A stretch of DNA of 64,000 nt from Pseudomonadota bacterium (lineage in GTDB: Bacteria; Pseudomonadota; Alphaproteobacteria; Rickettsiales; UBA6187). A program made the position numbers and the translations under genes. Shown piece by piece: positions 46,353-55,947 of the stretch (within the stretch, counting starts at the first letter, position 1; every line of letters begins with the position of its first letter). The notes below the pieces were generated by a model. It saw only the letters and a program-made list of their open reading frames with translations. It did not search any database and had not been told where the DNA came from. The stretch lies in assembly GCA_027620075.1 (NCBI GenBank), contig JAQCEY010000004.1, positions 62,001 through 126,000 on the forward strand. Reading direction: 5' to 3'.

Positions 46353-48173
46353 TTAGCAGTTTATTGAGGTTTCGCCATGAGATGTTTTTTCCCAATAAAA
46401 AGGATTGGTGATTAACTGCCAAAGTGCCTTGAAGCTGGCTACCGAATGTAAGAACCAATAAAACGGGAACGATATAACCGCCTTACCCATATTTTGCCAT
46501 TTATTTTTCCGTACTGCAACGGCAGCTTGCAACCACTGCAATGAAAACCCCGTAATCAGCATAAGCATACTATAATCCATCAATATATAGAACCGGTCTG
46601 GCATATCAGGGGGCATTTGCAACAAACCGGTTACAAAGGAAACAAAAAGTACCCACATTATAGGGCTTACTAAAAATATAAGTACAGGTGCACCAAGAAA
46701 AAACTGTATTCCCATAAATCCTATAATACCCGTTTTTTTATACAAGCGTAAGGGATATCGCATATGAACAAAATAGGTCTGTAAATGCCCTTTTATCCAT
46801 CTTGAACGCTGCCTTATCCAAGCCCCTGCTTTGATAGGGCATTCCTCCAGTGTTATTGAATCGATAATTTTGCACCTCCACCCCTTTTGTGCGATACGCA
46901 TACCTATGTCCGCATCTTCGGTAACATTATAAGGATCCCAGCCCATTAGCTTATCAAGTGTGGACTTCCTGAAATGGTTGCTTGTTCCCCCTAGCGGTAT
47001 AGGTATTTTCAATGCCTCAAGACCAAACAGCAAGAAATCGAATAATGTGGAGTATTCAATTGCGAACAATCTTGTTAAAAGATTCTCCTCTCGGTTAAAA
47101 TAGTTTAGCTTGCATTGAACACATTTTATATCCTCCGAATCATTATAAAATGTGTAAAGCACTTTTTTTAACTGCAGCGGGTCGGGTATATCCTCGGCAT
47201 CGTAGATAGTGACATATTCCCCTTTGGCAAATTGCATGGCATAGTTACACGCTTTGGGTTTTGTACGAGGTAATGAGAACGGAACTTCGATAATCTCAAA
47301 AAAGCGTTCGCATTTAAGCTCCTTTATTGCCTTGACGGTTTCCGTATCATCTTCTTCTACTATCAGTTTTACATCAAGTTTTGATTTCGGATAATCAAGG
47401 TTTCTTATGGCATTTATCAGTTTTTGTAATACTCCGGTTTCCATATAGAGCGGAACCAATATCGTATATACGGGCAAATCCTTATCATCTATCTGTAGGT
47501 GTTTTTGATTTTTTGAGATATCCTTGCTTTTACTCATGCCTATAAAAAACAGGAGCGTCTTTACAACGAGTGTAGCACAGTAGAAAAAACTGATTACAAT
47601 AAAGAATATAAAGATTGATTTTTGTGGAAACACAAAAAACAGGCATGCAATTAAAATAAAGAACATTATCAATAATCTAAATTGAACGTCCTTGAATAAA
47701 TATTTAGCCGAATATTGCGGTTGATATTTACTTAATATGTCAATTGCCTCAAAGTTATTCCTATCGACTAGTATCTTGTTAATACTATGGTGAATATCAA
47801 AAGGCGTAGTTATAGCGAATTTATATTTTTCAAAATTCACTGATGCCCACTGCTTCAACTCATCTGTTATCTTTGCCGCCGCTATAACTATATTCTCACC
47901 GTCTTTTTTCCATGGAACAGCTTTCAGCGACCTGTAAAAAGGTTTATGTGCATTATCTAATATTTTCATATCACAAGGGGATATCCTAAGGTCTGCAAAT
48001 TCAAGCTTGTTATAATCTGCAATTGCCGAATATAATTTTTTCGGATTAACGTAGTTATGAGATATAAGTATATCTTCTAGTGATGACCCTGTTTGCTCAC
48101 AGATATCTAAAACTTTTTGTAATGAATTTTTACAAATAACGGATTTTTCCGTAAGAAAATCTTTCAGGGTCAT
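46353..48173 (-). CDS. membrane glycosyltransferase (GT2) with N-terminal GspE-N/MshEN-like domain
   Basis: 606 residues. Residues ~1-150 resemble the N-terminal domain of type II secretion ATPases (SLEDILISHNYVNPKKLYSA, then AVPWKKDGENIVIAAAK), as also fused to NfrB-type proteins. Two membrane helices (~168-215) precede a GT2 domain with VEEDD, YDAEDIPDP and the QxxRW motif in QRSRWIKGHLQ; further helices follow. It probably makes or exports a polysaccharide across the inner membrane. The N-terminal domain may bind a nucleotide second messenger. Convergent with the CaaX-box gene. No other polysaccharide gene is adjacent. Confidence 0.85.
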   Translation of the reverse strand: MTLKDFLTEKSVICKNSLQKVLDICEQTGSSLEDILISHNYVNPKKLYSAIADYNKLEFADLRISPCDMKILDNAHKPFYRSLKAVPWKKDGENIVIAAAKITDELKQWASVNFEKYKFAITTPFDIHHSINKILVDRNNFEAIDILSKYQPQYSAKYLFKDVQFRLLIMFFILIACLFFVFPQKSIFIFFIVISFFYCATLVVKTLLFFIGMSKSKDISKNQKHLQIDDKDLPVYTILVPLYMETGVLQKLINAIRNLDYPKSKLDVKLIVEEDDTETVKAIKELKCERFFEIIEVPFSLPRTKPKACNYAMQFAKGEYVTIYDAEDIPDPLQLKKVLYTFYNDSEDIKCVQCKLNYFNREENLLTRLFAIEYSTLFDFLLFGLEALKIPIPLGGTSNHFRKSTLDKLMGWDPYNVTEDADIGMRIAQKGWRCKIIDSITLEECPIKAGAWIRQRSRWIKGHLQTYFVHMRYPLRLYKKTGIIGFMGIQFFLGAPVLIFLVSPIMWVLFVSFVTGLLQMPPDMPDRFYILMDYSMLMLITGFSLQWLQAAVAVRKNKWQNMGKAVISFPFYWFLHSVASFKALWQLITNPFYWEKTSHGETSINC

Positions 48174-48309
48174 TTTTACCGGTTACATACCAAATTTTTG
48201 TTAAGAAACTATTATAATAATTATTCCAAAAATAACCAGAGTCTTTACATGCGATTCGGTTTCTGTTATATCCAAGTCACAAAAGGATACTGGTAAGGGT
48301 GAGGATATA

Positions 48310-49242
48310 ATGAAATTAATAGCAGGAAATAGTAATAAGGTAATAACGCAAGGTATAGCCGAGTATCTGAAGACGGGCATTACCGATGCGACAATCAAAC
48401 GCTTTGCCGATGAGGAAATATTTGTCGAGATAAACGAGAATATGCGTGGTGAAGATGTTTTTGTCGTGCAATCTACATCATATCCTGCCAATGACAATAT
48501 AATGGAACTACTGGTAATGCTAGATGCACTAAAGCGTTCGTCTGCCAAACGTATAACGGCAGTTATCCCTTATTACGGATACGCAAGGCAGGATAGGAAG
48601 CCGGGTCCTAGAACTCCTATATCGGCAAAGTTGGTTGCCGATATTATTACAACGGCAGGGGCTGACAGGGTTCTGACGCTTGATTTACACGCAGGGCAGA
48701 TACAAGGTTTCTTTAATATACCTGTAGATAATTTGCAGGCTGCTCCTGTTTTTAGGGACGATATACAAAAAAATTACGATTGCCGTAATGTTGTAGTTGT
48801 GTCGCCTGATGTCGGCGGTGTTGTTCGTGCAAGGTCGCTTGCAAGGCGTATTGATGCCTCTTTAGCTATCATTGATAAACGCCGTGAAAAGGCTGGTGTA
48901 TCGGAGGTGATGAATATTATTGGTGAAGTCGAAGGAAAAGATTGCATTATTGTCGATGATATAGTAGATTCCGCCGGAACTTTATGTAACGCAGCTGATG
49001 CAATTAAACAAAAAGGTGCTAAAAGCGTGTCTGCATATATCACGCATGGCGTGTTATCGGGCAAGGCATTAGATCGCATTGACAACTCGGCTCTTACCGA
49101 ACTTGTTGTTACAGACAGTATTTGTCCTACTGACGATGTGCTGAAACTTAATAATATCCGCATTCTTTCTATCGCCCCGTTAATGGCGGAAGCGGTTAAG
49201 AGGATATCGGAAGAAGCTTCAGTGTCTTGTTTGTTTGACTAA
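48310..49242 (+). CDS. prs: ribose-phosphate pyrophosphokinase
   Basis: 310 residues. [57 protein letters not shown] and the PRPP-binding loop [20 protein letters not shown] identify the enzyme. It makes PRPP from ribose-5-phosphate and ATP for nucleotide, His and Trp synthesis. It lies 83 bp before rplY; prs-rplY-pth is a common order, though pth is elsewhere here. Confidence 0.96.
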   Translation: MKLIAGNSNKVITQGIAEYLKTGITDATIKRFADEEIFVEINENMRGEDVFVVQSTSYPANDNIMELLVMLDALKRSSAKRITAVIPYYGYARQDRKPGPRTPISAKLVADIITTAGADRVLTLDLHAGQIQGFFNIPVDNLQAAPVFRDDIQKNYDCRNVVVVSPDVGGVVRARSLARRIDASLAIIDKRREKAGVSEVMNIIGEVEGKDCIIVDDIVDSAGTLCNAADAIKQKGAKSVSAYITHGVLSGKALDRIDNSALTELVVTDSICPTDDVLKLNNIRILSIAPLMAEAVKRISEEASVSCLFD

Positions 49243-49324
49243 GGTGTCCGACCAACGGACTAGAAACGTATGATATACATGGGGTGTATCGTGCGGAATA
49301 AAAACCATTTAAGGAGTTAATAAA

Positions 49325-49981
49325 ATGGCAAAAGAAAGACCGGTATTAAAAGCCGAAATCAGAGAACAATCGGGTAAGGGTGCTTCACGTGCATTACGCA
49401 GGGAAGGTAAAGTACCTGCAATTATCTACGGTAACAAAAAAGAAGAGATATCGATAACTACCGACAGAAAAGAGCTTCAAAAAGAATATTTAAGAGGAAA
49501 TTTCACTTCTAGGATATATGACCTTGAAGTTGGAAAAGATAAAATTTCCGTGCTTCCAAGAGATGTACAATTACACCCCGTATCTGACGTAGCTATACAT
49601 GCTGATTTCCAGAGGGTTGAAAATGATACTAAGGTACACGTATTGATTCCCGTACACTTCCTTAACCGTGATAAATCAATCGGTTTAAAACGTGGTGGCG
49701 TATTAAGCATTATCCGTCGTGAAATTGAGTTAATATGTCGTGCCGATTCAATTCCCGAATATCTGGAAATTGACCTTGACGGTTTGAAAATAGGTGAAAG
49801 TTTACACTCACACAGTATTAAATATCCTGAAGGCACGCATCCTGCTATTACTGATCGTGATTTCACTATTGCTGCTATCGTAGGTAAAACATCACAAGAA
49901 GAGCTTGAAGAAGCGGCTCCTGTGGAAGATGCCGATGCCGAAGGCGGCGATGAAGAATCATCGGATAATTCTGACGAGTAG
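49325..49981 (+). CDS. rplY: large-subunit ribosomal protein bL25 (CTC form)
   Basis: 218 residues: the N-terminal 5S-rRNA-binding L25 domain (REQSGKGASRALRREGKVPA) and the C-terminal TL5/CTC domain, with an acidic tail (EAAPVEDADAEGGDEESSDN). This longer form is usual in alphaproteobacteria. A good AAGGAG site precedes ATG 49325 and an intrinsic terminator follows. The 83-bp spacer after prs contains a small GTCCG/CGGAC hairpin that could be a leader. Confidence 0.95.
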   Translation: MAKERPVLKAEIREQSGKGASRALRREGKVPAIIYGNKKEEISITTDRKELQKEYLRGNFTSRIYDLEVGKDKISVLPRDVQLHPVSDVAIHADFQRVENDTKVHVLIPVHFLNRDKSIGLKRGGVLSIIRREIELICRADSIPEYLEIDLDGLKIGESLHSHSIKYPEGTHPAITDRDFTIAAIVGKTSQEELEEAAPVEDADAEGGDEESSDNSDE

Positions 49982-50005
49982 TCTTCAAACTAAAGATTTT
50001 ATTTT

Positions 50006-50037
50006 AAAAAGCCCTGTTGCAAAACGGGGCTTTTTTT
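50006..50037 (+). terminator. intrinsic terminator of rplY
   Basis: AAAAAGCCC and GGGCTTTTT form the stem, followed by a T-run, 25 bp after the rplY stop. Confidence 0.85.
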
Positions 50038-50052
50038 ATAGATTAGTTAAGT

Positions 50053-50146
50053 ATAGAAGTCTCTGAAAAAGTGGGTAAAGCTCAACTCTTAGTCCCTTCT
50101 CCCTTTGGGAGAGGGAGTTTTTGCAACCTTTTGCAGAGGTTTCTAT
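50053..50146. repeat. family B repeat
   Basis: 94 bp with left end ATAGAAGTCTCTGAAAAAG and right end CTTTTGCAGAGGTTTCTAT, and an inner hairpin TCCCTTTGGGA. Same ends as 21789-21888. It belongs to the ~340-bp non-coding region between rplY and cyaY, which also holds a fragment similar to the end of family C (near 50160-50197) and the palindrome at 50226. Confidence 0.75.
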
Positions 50147-50225
50147 GATTACTCCTCCTAAAAAGTTTTCTAACTTTTTAGATAGTGGAATGACGTAAAT
50201 AATGCGGCGTTAAATAAACATAGAT

Positions 50226-50258
50226 TTTGTCATGCTGAAACAAGTTCAGCATGACAAA
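50226..50258. repeat. perfect 14-bp palindrome TTTGTCATGCTGAA/TTCAGCATGACAAA
   Basis: Two perfect 14-base arms around ACAAG. Shares the core with 6103-6128 and, in part, with 19196 and 26975. It is close upstream of the 3' end of cyaY and may help end its transcript. Confidence 0.8.
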
Positions 50259-50323
50259 GAATTAAAGATGGTCGTATTATCGAACACTCCCGAATTTATA
50301 AACACTACACTTAAAAAAGTGAA

Positions 50324-50635
50324 CTATATTACAACTCCGGTCGCATTTTTAATTTCATCTTTTATCGTATCGATAAAATTTCTTCCGTCAGATGCAAGCC
50401 ATGCTCCGTTATTATAAGAAAAATGACCTGCTCCTGATATCGGCGAGGACAGCCATATCTGCATTGACGCATCATGCCTGTTAATGACGTATTGACCGCC
50501 GTCAGGCAGTTCTATGTTTAAAATGCCGTCCAGAAGGTCTACATCTAGCTGATAATCGGTATCGGCATTTTCCAGTGCATCACTTAAATTTTGCAATGTC
50601 TCATCTGCCACTTGTTTGAATCGGGTGCTGTTCAT
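50324..50635 (-). CDS. cyaY: frataxin-like iron donor CyaY
   Basis: 103 residues, normal length. The acidic first helix (DETLQNLSDALENADTDYQL) and the strands DVDLLDGILNIELPDGGQYV, NRHDASMQIWLSSP and GAGHFSYNNGAW match CyaY. It binds iron and modulates IscS activity in Fe-S assembly. It is far from the isc cluster but functionally linked to it. Single-gene transcript on the minus strand, divergent from the PBP1A gene. Confidence 0.93.
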   Translation of the reverse strand: MNSTRFKQVADETLQNLSDALENADTDYQLDVDLLDGILNIELPDGGQYVINRHDASMQIWLSSPISGAGHFSYNNGAWLASDGRNFIDTIKDEIKNATGVVI

Positions 50636-50725
50636 AATTTCTATTTTATATTTTTGAGTTTACATTTTAATTATGATAAACCATAACCATTCATATTTCA
50701 TATAATATATAAACAAAAAAGCAAT

Positions 50726-52660
50726 ATGCCTAAAGCTACTAAAAAAGGTAAGAAAACTACAAAAAGAACTCCAAAAAGGAGAAATACCCGACGCAAAAAG
50801 AAGCCTTCACTAAAGCTAAGGTTATTAAAATGGCTCTTTATCGCCTTTATCTGGGGAAGCATCGCTTTTGCCTGTGTTTTAGCATATTTTGCTTATGACC
50901 TGCCAAGCGTTGATAAGCTTTACGAAGACTACCGCACGCCTAATATCAAGATATTGGATAGAGAAGGGCTGGTAATTGATAATGTAGGCAATCTTTACGG
51001 TGAATATGTCACATATGAAAAGTTGCCCAAACATCTTATAAATGCCGTTATATCTACTGAAGACAGGCGTTTTTTCAATCATTTCGGTGTTGACCCTATC
51101 GGCATTTTGAGGGCGGCAGTGTCAAATTATAAAGCCGGACGTGTAGTACAGGGCGGAAGTACCATAACTCAGCAATTGGCAAAAGTGGTATTTTTAAGCC
51201 ATGAACGTACCTTCAAAAGAAAAGCTCAAGAGCTATTGCTTGCATTATATCTGGAAAGGAATTTTACCAAACAGGAAATCCTTACAATGTATCTGAACCG
51301 TATCTATTTCGGTTCGGGTAATTATGGGGTAGGAGCTGCTTCTAAGTCTTATTTCGGCAAACAGATTGAGGATATAAACTTATTTGAATCTGCCACTCTT
51401 GCAGGAATGATAAAAGCCCCTACCAGGTATTCACCTGCCAATAATTTCGAGTTATCACAGGAGCGTGCAGATCAGGTGTTGAAGCTAATGGTCGATAATG
51501 ACACACTTACGGCAGATGAAATAATAAATGGCGGCATTAACCATAATTATACGGTTCGCCGTTATAACATTCCGTCAAAATATCCGTATTTTGTTGATTG
51601 GATAAAAGAGCAGCTACCCGATTATATAGGTAACGAGCGTGGTGAAATTATCGTTAAGACCACCCTTGATCCTGAAATACATGAGAACGCAAGAAAAGCC
51701 CTTATTGATAATATAAACTCTTACGGCAAGGATAAAAAAATACAACAAGGGGCTATCGTTGCTATGACTCCTGACGGCAAAGTAAGGGCGTTAGTCGGCG
51801 GAACCGATTATAAAGAAAGCCAGTTCAACCGTGTGTTTCAGGCATATAGGCAACCGGGTTCGGCATTTAAGCTGTTTGTTTACCTTGCGGCAATGGAAAA
51901 CGGCTATTCACCCGATGATACGATGATAGATGAGAAAATAAACCTAAACGGCTGGTCGCCCGATAACTGGGATAACAGATATATCGGCGAAGTATCCTTA
52001 AGGAACGCAATGGCTAAATCCATAAATACAATTGCCGTTAAGCTTGCAAAGAGTGTGGGTATCTCTAAGGTTATTAGTCAGGCACAGAAACTCGGCATAA
52101 CATCACCTATGAATAAAGATCTTTCTTCGGCACTGGGTACTTCGGAGGTTACATTGCTGGAGCTTACAGGAGCATACGCACATCTTGCCAATTACGGTAA
52201 TTCCCTGTGGGTGCATGGCATAGAAGAAATAATACGCAGTGACGGTTCGGTTATTTATAAAAGGCAGCAATCCCAGCCGCAACGTGTAATATCTACCGAA
52301 GCAACCGCATATATGAACGATATGCTGTTAAATGTGGTTGAAAACGGAACCGGAAGAAAGGCACAAATATCAAGGCAGGTAGCGGGCAAAACCGGAACGA
52401 GTCAGGATTCAAGAGATGCGTGGTTCATAGGTTATACAGATGATCTTGTTGCAGGAGTGTGGCTCGGTAATGATGATAACAGTCCTATGGACAGGGTTGG
52501 CGGCAGCAGCGTTCCTACACAGATATGGCGTGACTTTATGACTGAGGCTAATGAAAGTTTGGGAAGTAGCAAACTTCCGACCACTCCTTATAGTGTGAAA
52601 AAGGGAAAGGATAGCCGCAGTGTATGGGATTCGATAGTTGAAACATTCGGCGGGAGGTAA
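50726..52660 (+). CDS. mrcA: class A penicillin-binding protein 1A
   Basis: 644 residues. A basic N-terminus (~1-28) and one membrane helix precede the GT51 glycosyltransferase (STEDRRFFNHFGVDP, QGGSTITQQLAKVVF, YLNRIYFGSGNYGVGAAS) and the transpeptidase (SxxK in QPGSAFKLFVY, SxN in AKSINTIA, KTG in AGKTGTSQDSRDAWF). It builds and cross-links peptidoglycan outside the elongasome. Stands alone, with a family B repeat after it. Confidence 0.95.
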   Translation: MPKATKKGKKTTKRTPKRRNTRRKKKPSLKLRLLKWLFIAFIWGSIAFACVLAYFAYDLPSVDKLYEDYRTPNIKILDREGLVIDNVGNLYGEYVTYEKLPKHLINAVISTEDRRFFNHFGVDPIGILRAAVSNYKAGRVVQGGSTITQQLAKVVFLSHERTFKRKAQELLLALYLERNFTKQEILTMYLNRIYFGSGNYGVGAASKSYFGKQIEDINLFESATLAGMIKAPTRYSPANNFELSQERADQVLKLMVDNDTLTADEIINGGINHNYTVRRYNIPSKYPYFVDWIKEQLPDYIGNERGEIIVKTTLDPEIHENARKALIDNINSYGKDKKIQQGAIVAMTPDGKVRALVGGTDYKESQFNRVFQAYRQPGSAFKLFVYLAAMENGYSPDDTMIDEKINLNGWSPDNWDNRYIGEVSLRNAMAKSINTIAVKLAKSVGISKVISQAQKLGITSPMNKDLSSALGTSEVTLLELTGAYAHLANYGNSLWVHGIEEIIRSDGSVIYKRQQSQPQRVISTEATAYMNDMLLNVVENGTGRKAQISRQVAGKTGTSQDSRDAWFIGYTDDLVAGVWLGNDDNSPMDRVGGSSVPTQIWRDFMTEANESLGSSKLPTTPYSVKKGKDSRSVWDSIVETFGGR

Positions 52661-52669
52661 GAAAAATAT

Positions 52670-52734
52670 ATAGAAGCCTCTGCAAAAGGGTTTAAAAGCT
52701 CCCTCTCCCTCAAGGGGAGAGTAGTTTTTTGACT
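52670..52734. repeat. family B repeat, partial
   Basis: Left end ATAGAAGCCTCTGCAAAAGG is intact; CCCTCTCCCTCAAGGGGAGAG makes the inner hairpin; the right end is missing or diverged. It fills most of the gap between the PBP1A gene and hemC. Confidence 0.7.
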
Positions 52735-52758
52735 TTATACCATAATAAATAACAAAGC

Positions 52759-53670
52759 ATGGACGAAATGAAAATAAATATAGGAACAAGAGGGAGCAAG
52801 CTGGCACTGGCACAGGCTAATATAGTGCAGGATTTGCTGAGGGAAAAATACCCCGATATCACAATTAATATCATAACCATAAAAACCACAGGTGATAAGA
52901 TATTAGAGAAAAACCTTAACGAGATAGGCGGCAAGGGGTTGTTCATAAAAGAGATAGAAGAACATCTGATAGAAGGGAAGATAGATATTGCCGTGCATTC
53001 AATGAAGGATATGCCTGCATTTATCAACGAAGCGTTTGAAATTCCATGTATCCTAAAAAGAGAAGATTCAAGAGATGCCTTCATATCATATAGCTATAAA
53101 AGGATATCTCAACTGCCCGAAGGTGCGGTAGTCGGCTCTTCATCGCCCAGAAGGGTTGCACAGCTTTTAAATGCAAGACCCGATATAAAGGTAGTGCCTT
53201 TCAGGGGGAATATACATACACGCCTTGAAAAGCTGAAGAACAAAGAGGTTGATGCAACTTTCCTTGCTATGGCAGGGTTGATAAGGGCTGGAATAAACGG
53301 TGATAACATAAATCCTATAGATGAAAATGAAATGCTGCCTGCCGTAGCACAGGGAGCTATAGGGATAGAAATCAGGAAAAATGACGAAAATATCAGAGAA
53401 ATATTATCTGAATTGAATCACTGCCGAACATATGAATGTGTTATGGCGGAGCGAGCTTTTTTAGAAGAATTTGAAGGTTCTTGCAGAACTCCGATAGGTG
53501 CATCGGCTAAAATAAGCTGCGAGGAAATGTCAATAAAATTCATGGTAGCTTCAATAGACGGAACAAAATTGTTTAAAACAGAACGTGTATGTAAAATAAA
53601 TAATGCACTAAATGCCTCTGTTGATGCCGCTAAGGAACTAAAATTAAAAGCAGGAAATATTTTTTTATAA
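52759..53670 (+). CDS. hemC: hydroxymethylbilane synthase
   Basis: 303 residues. GTRGSKLALAQANIV at the start, VHSMKDMPAF, SSSPRRVAQL, PFRGNIHTRLEKL and the dipyrromethane-cofactor Cys in EGSCRTPIGA. It polymerises porphobilinogen in heme synthesis. Other heme genes are not in this window. ATG 52759 is chosen from the ORF; a second Met five codons on is possible. Confidence 0.96.
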   Translation: MDEMKINIGTRGSKLALAQANIVQDLLREKYPDITINIITIKTTGDKILEKNLNEIGGKGLFIKEIEEHLIEGKIDIAVHSMKDMPAFINEAFEIPCILKREDSRDAFISYSYKRISQLPEGAVVGSSSPRRVAQLLNARPDIKVVPFRGNIHTRLEKLKNKEVDATFLAMAGLIRAGINGDNINPIDENEMLPAVAQGAIGIEIRKNDENIREILSELNHCRTYECVMAERAFLEEFEGSCRTPIGASAKISCEEMSIKFMVASIDGTKLFKTERVCKINNALNASVDAAKELKLKAGNIFL

Positions 53671-53747
53671 ATTTGCTTTTATAAATAATATATCATGTCT
53701 ATAATTGATTGATTATTCAGAATTTCATTAAAACCGGAATATAAAAA

Positions 53748-55622
53748 ATGAAAAAAGCACCTATAGTTTTTGTAATTATTTTGGCATTGTTAGCCGGAAC
53801 ATACTATGTAACATGGAATCTTTACGGGAAATACGCAAAGGATTTGATGGTGCGGAATGTACAAGCGGTTTTTGAAGAGGCAAAATTAGGCTCGGTTGAA
53901 TATGAGGAGGTAACGGTTTCAGGCTTTCCTTTCAATATAACCGTAAATTTCAAAAATGCGAAGACTAAGCTAAATAGCGGTGAGATATTAAAACAATTAT
54001 TCGCCGGAATTGATAAAAAAGCCGGCGGTGAGGACTTGCTCTCTGAAGATGAAAAAAATATCAAGAGACATATTGAAAATGTTAAGTGGACTGACGAGCT
54101 TTACCGTGAGGGCGACCTAAAAGTATCAACCAATCTTATGTCTGACAGTTTTACGATTGAAACAAGCGGCGACTATCATTATAACTCCAAAATAAACGAT
54201 GAGGTAATCAATACCGTATTTAAAGGCGAGCCTTCAAAAATAAGGATTAACTTTAAAAAATCTCCCCTACTTATAGACTATGAGAATAGGGGGATTTCTA
54301 CCGAAGAATATTTTAAGAAACTATTTGCTAACCTTACACGTATTGAATACAAGTCAGGTAAGAACAGTGCCTATAATACCGATACCGATGAATTGCTGTA
54401 TTCAACGGAAGCGGCTCTTTTTGCATATGAAATAAAAGAAAAAGGTGACGGAACAGGAAAGGTAGAGTTTATACTTCAGAGTAAAAATGCTAAGGTAGAA
54501 GAAGCGTTTGAAAAAATGTACGCTAAAGTTACCGGTTTGCTGCTAGGAGAAAATCAAAAAGCATATGACATGACCGATAGAGGAAACATGAATGCCGATA
54601 TTCATCTGATATACGAAGGCGGTGTTCTTATTGAGAAATCAAAGCTAAACAAAGATGCTTCATTTAAGTTAAGTTTCCCTAAATTCACTATTTATGATGA
54701 TCTTTCAATCATAAGGCTGGACGGTGAAATGCAAGTCAAGAAGGATAACGGGAAGTTACTTGCGTCATCAATAAAATATAATAGCGAAGTACAGTATAAC
54801 GAAAAATGGTACAACAAGTTCCTTAAGGATATAAACGGCTTTAGGGAGATAGTTATAGAAGGAATAAAAGACGGCTCTGCGGTAAGGTCGTACCCTATGC
54901 TTGCTTTTTTAGCTAACGACCTTAAGGAAAAAAGCAATACTACAATGTCTGACGAAGAGTTCATGATAGATTTTGCCAATAAACTGTTTGATAACGTTGA
55001 CATGATAATACCTGAATTCCACAAATGGGGAAAAATCAATCATAAGATGGACATTGTTTATGACGGCAGTGATGCTCAGAGTGTCAATATAAATAACTTT
55101 GAATTGATTATAAATCCTGACACCGGTTCGCAAGGTATAAAAATAACCGGTAACGCATCTAAGAAACAGCCTCAAAATATTATTAATATAAGTGTAAATG
55201 TATTTAATTACAGCAACCTTATAGATGATATATATGCCTATGTAAAAAACGGTATGAAGTTTAATGAGGACGTACTGGGGAACGAGCCGACATTTGAAAT
55301 AAAAGACGGTATTGATAGGGCAATAAAAAATTCTCTGCTTAAGTTATCCGGTGCTACGGATAAAGAAGCTGCCGATATTACCATTACGGTTAAAGCCGAT
55401 GAAACAAATCCTATGCCTATGGTAGGTTCTATGCCTATATTTGAGGCGATGGGACTTCTTCAGAATTTGTCACTATACATTGCACCTATAATTCCCGAGC
55501 AGGGGCGTAATAAATCCGGACAGGCTCCGAAAATGGACGATAAGCAAAGCGGAAGCTTTCCTCCTATAGGTAGTAATCAAATTCAGGGATACGATAAAGA
55601 GCCTATGACGGTTCCGCAGTAG
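53748..55622 (+). CDS. DUF2125-like envelope protein
   Basis: 624 residues. One N-terminal hydrophobic helix (IVFVIILALLAGTYYVTW) then a large extracytoplasmic region. The early motif VEYEEVTVSGFPFNITVNFK is like the start of alphaproteobacterial DUF2125 proteins (v-y-x-x-v-x-V-S-G-F-P-F), and the rest is long, strand- and helix-mixed and of unknown function. A C-terminal Pro/Gln/Lys-rich tail follows. Transcribed after hemC with a 77-bp gap. The family call rests on the N-terminus and overall layout. Confidence 0.6.
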   Translation: MKKAPIVFVIILALLAGTYYVTWNLYGKYAKDLMVRNVQAVFEEAKLGSVEYEEVTVSGFPFNITVNFKNAKTKLNSGEILKQLFAGIDKKAGGEDLLSEDEKNIKRHIENVKWTDELYREGDLKVSTNLMSDSFTIETSGDYHYNSKINDEVINTVFKGEPSKIRINFKKSPLLIDYENRGISTEEYFKKLFANLTRIEYKSGKNSAYNTDTDELLYSTEAALFAYEIKEKGDGTGKVEFILQSKNAKVEEAFEKMYAKVTGLLLGENQKAYDMTDRGNMNADIHLIYEGGVLIEKSKLNKDASFKLSFPKFTIYDDLSIIRLDGEMQVKKDNGKLLASSIKYNSEVQYNEKWYNKFLKDINGFREIVIEGIKDGSAVRSYPMLAFLANDLKEKSNTTMSDEEFMIDFANKLFDNVDMIIPEFHKWGKINHKMDIVYDGSDAQSVNINNFELIINPDTGSQGIKITGNASKKQPQNIINISVNVFNYSNLIDDIYAYVKNGMKFNEDVLGNEPTFEIKDGIDRAIKNSLLKLSGATDKEAADITITVKADETNPMPMVGSMPIFEAMGLLQNLSLYIAPIIPEQGRNKSGQAPKMDDKQSGSFPPIGSNQIQGYDKEPMTVPQ

Positions 55623-55773
55623 GTTTTGCCGGTATTTTTATAATCCTGCTACGATAAGAGTTGCGGAAAGACTCTGATAGCTGCTTATTGCTTTAAATTA
55701 TAGCGTACTAAAAGATGGTGTCCGACCGTAACGACATTGTCAAAAGTCTTCGGCTATTGTATAATTTAAAAAA

Positions 55774-55851
55774 TGGGGCGGACGACCGGTCTCGAACCGG
55801 CGACCCCCAGTACCACAAACTGGTGCTCTAACCAACTGAGCTACGTCCGCC
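55774..55851 (-). tRNA. tRNA-His (GTG anticodon)
   Basis: On the minus strand the cloverleaf reads in full: 7-bp acceptor plus an extra 5' G opposite C73 (the G-1 mark of tRNA-His), D arm GCTC/GAGC, anticodon stem CCAGT/ACTGG with loop TTGTGGT (anticodon GTG), T arm with TTCGAGA loop, and an encoded CCA at 55774-55776. A T-run follows at once and may end transcription. Confidence 0.97.
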
Positions 55852-55875
55852 ATATCTGTAAGGATAAGAAGGCGA

Positions 55876-55904
55876 AAACTAGATTAATATTAGTTATTCG
55901 TCAA
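55876..55904 (-). promoter_or_regulatory. likely tRNA-His promoter
   Basis: On the minus strand TTGACG (55899-55904) is a good -35, with a 17-base spacer and a weak -10 TAGTTT (55876-55881). Transcription would start about 18 bases before the tRNA. Confidence 0.45.
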
Positions 55905-55947
55905 GTTTTATATTAAGTAAATTATATGTATCATATAATTGTTTATT

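Noticed and set aside
48774-49163. 129-codon minus-strand frame inside prs
   Set aside because: Shadow of a conserved coding sequence; no homology or ribosome site.
49243-49324. L25 leader or riboswitch between prs and rplY
   Set aside because: Only a short GTCCG/CGGAC hairpin is visible; no known riboswitch pattern.
50232-50417. Plus-strand ORF starting in the 50226 palindrome
   Set aside because: Overlaps the repeat and the antisense of cyaY; no support.
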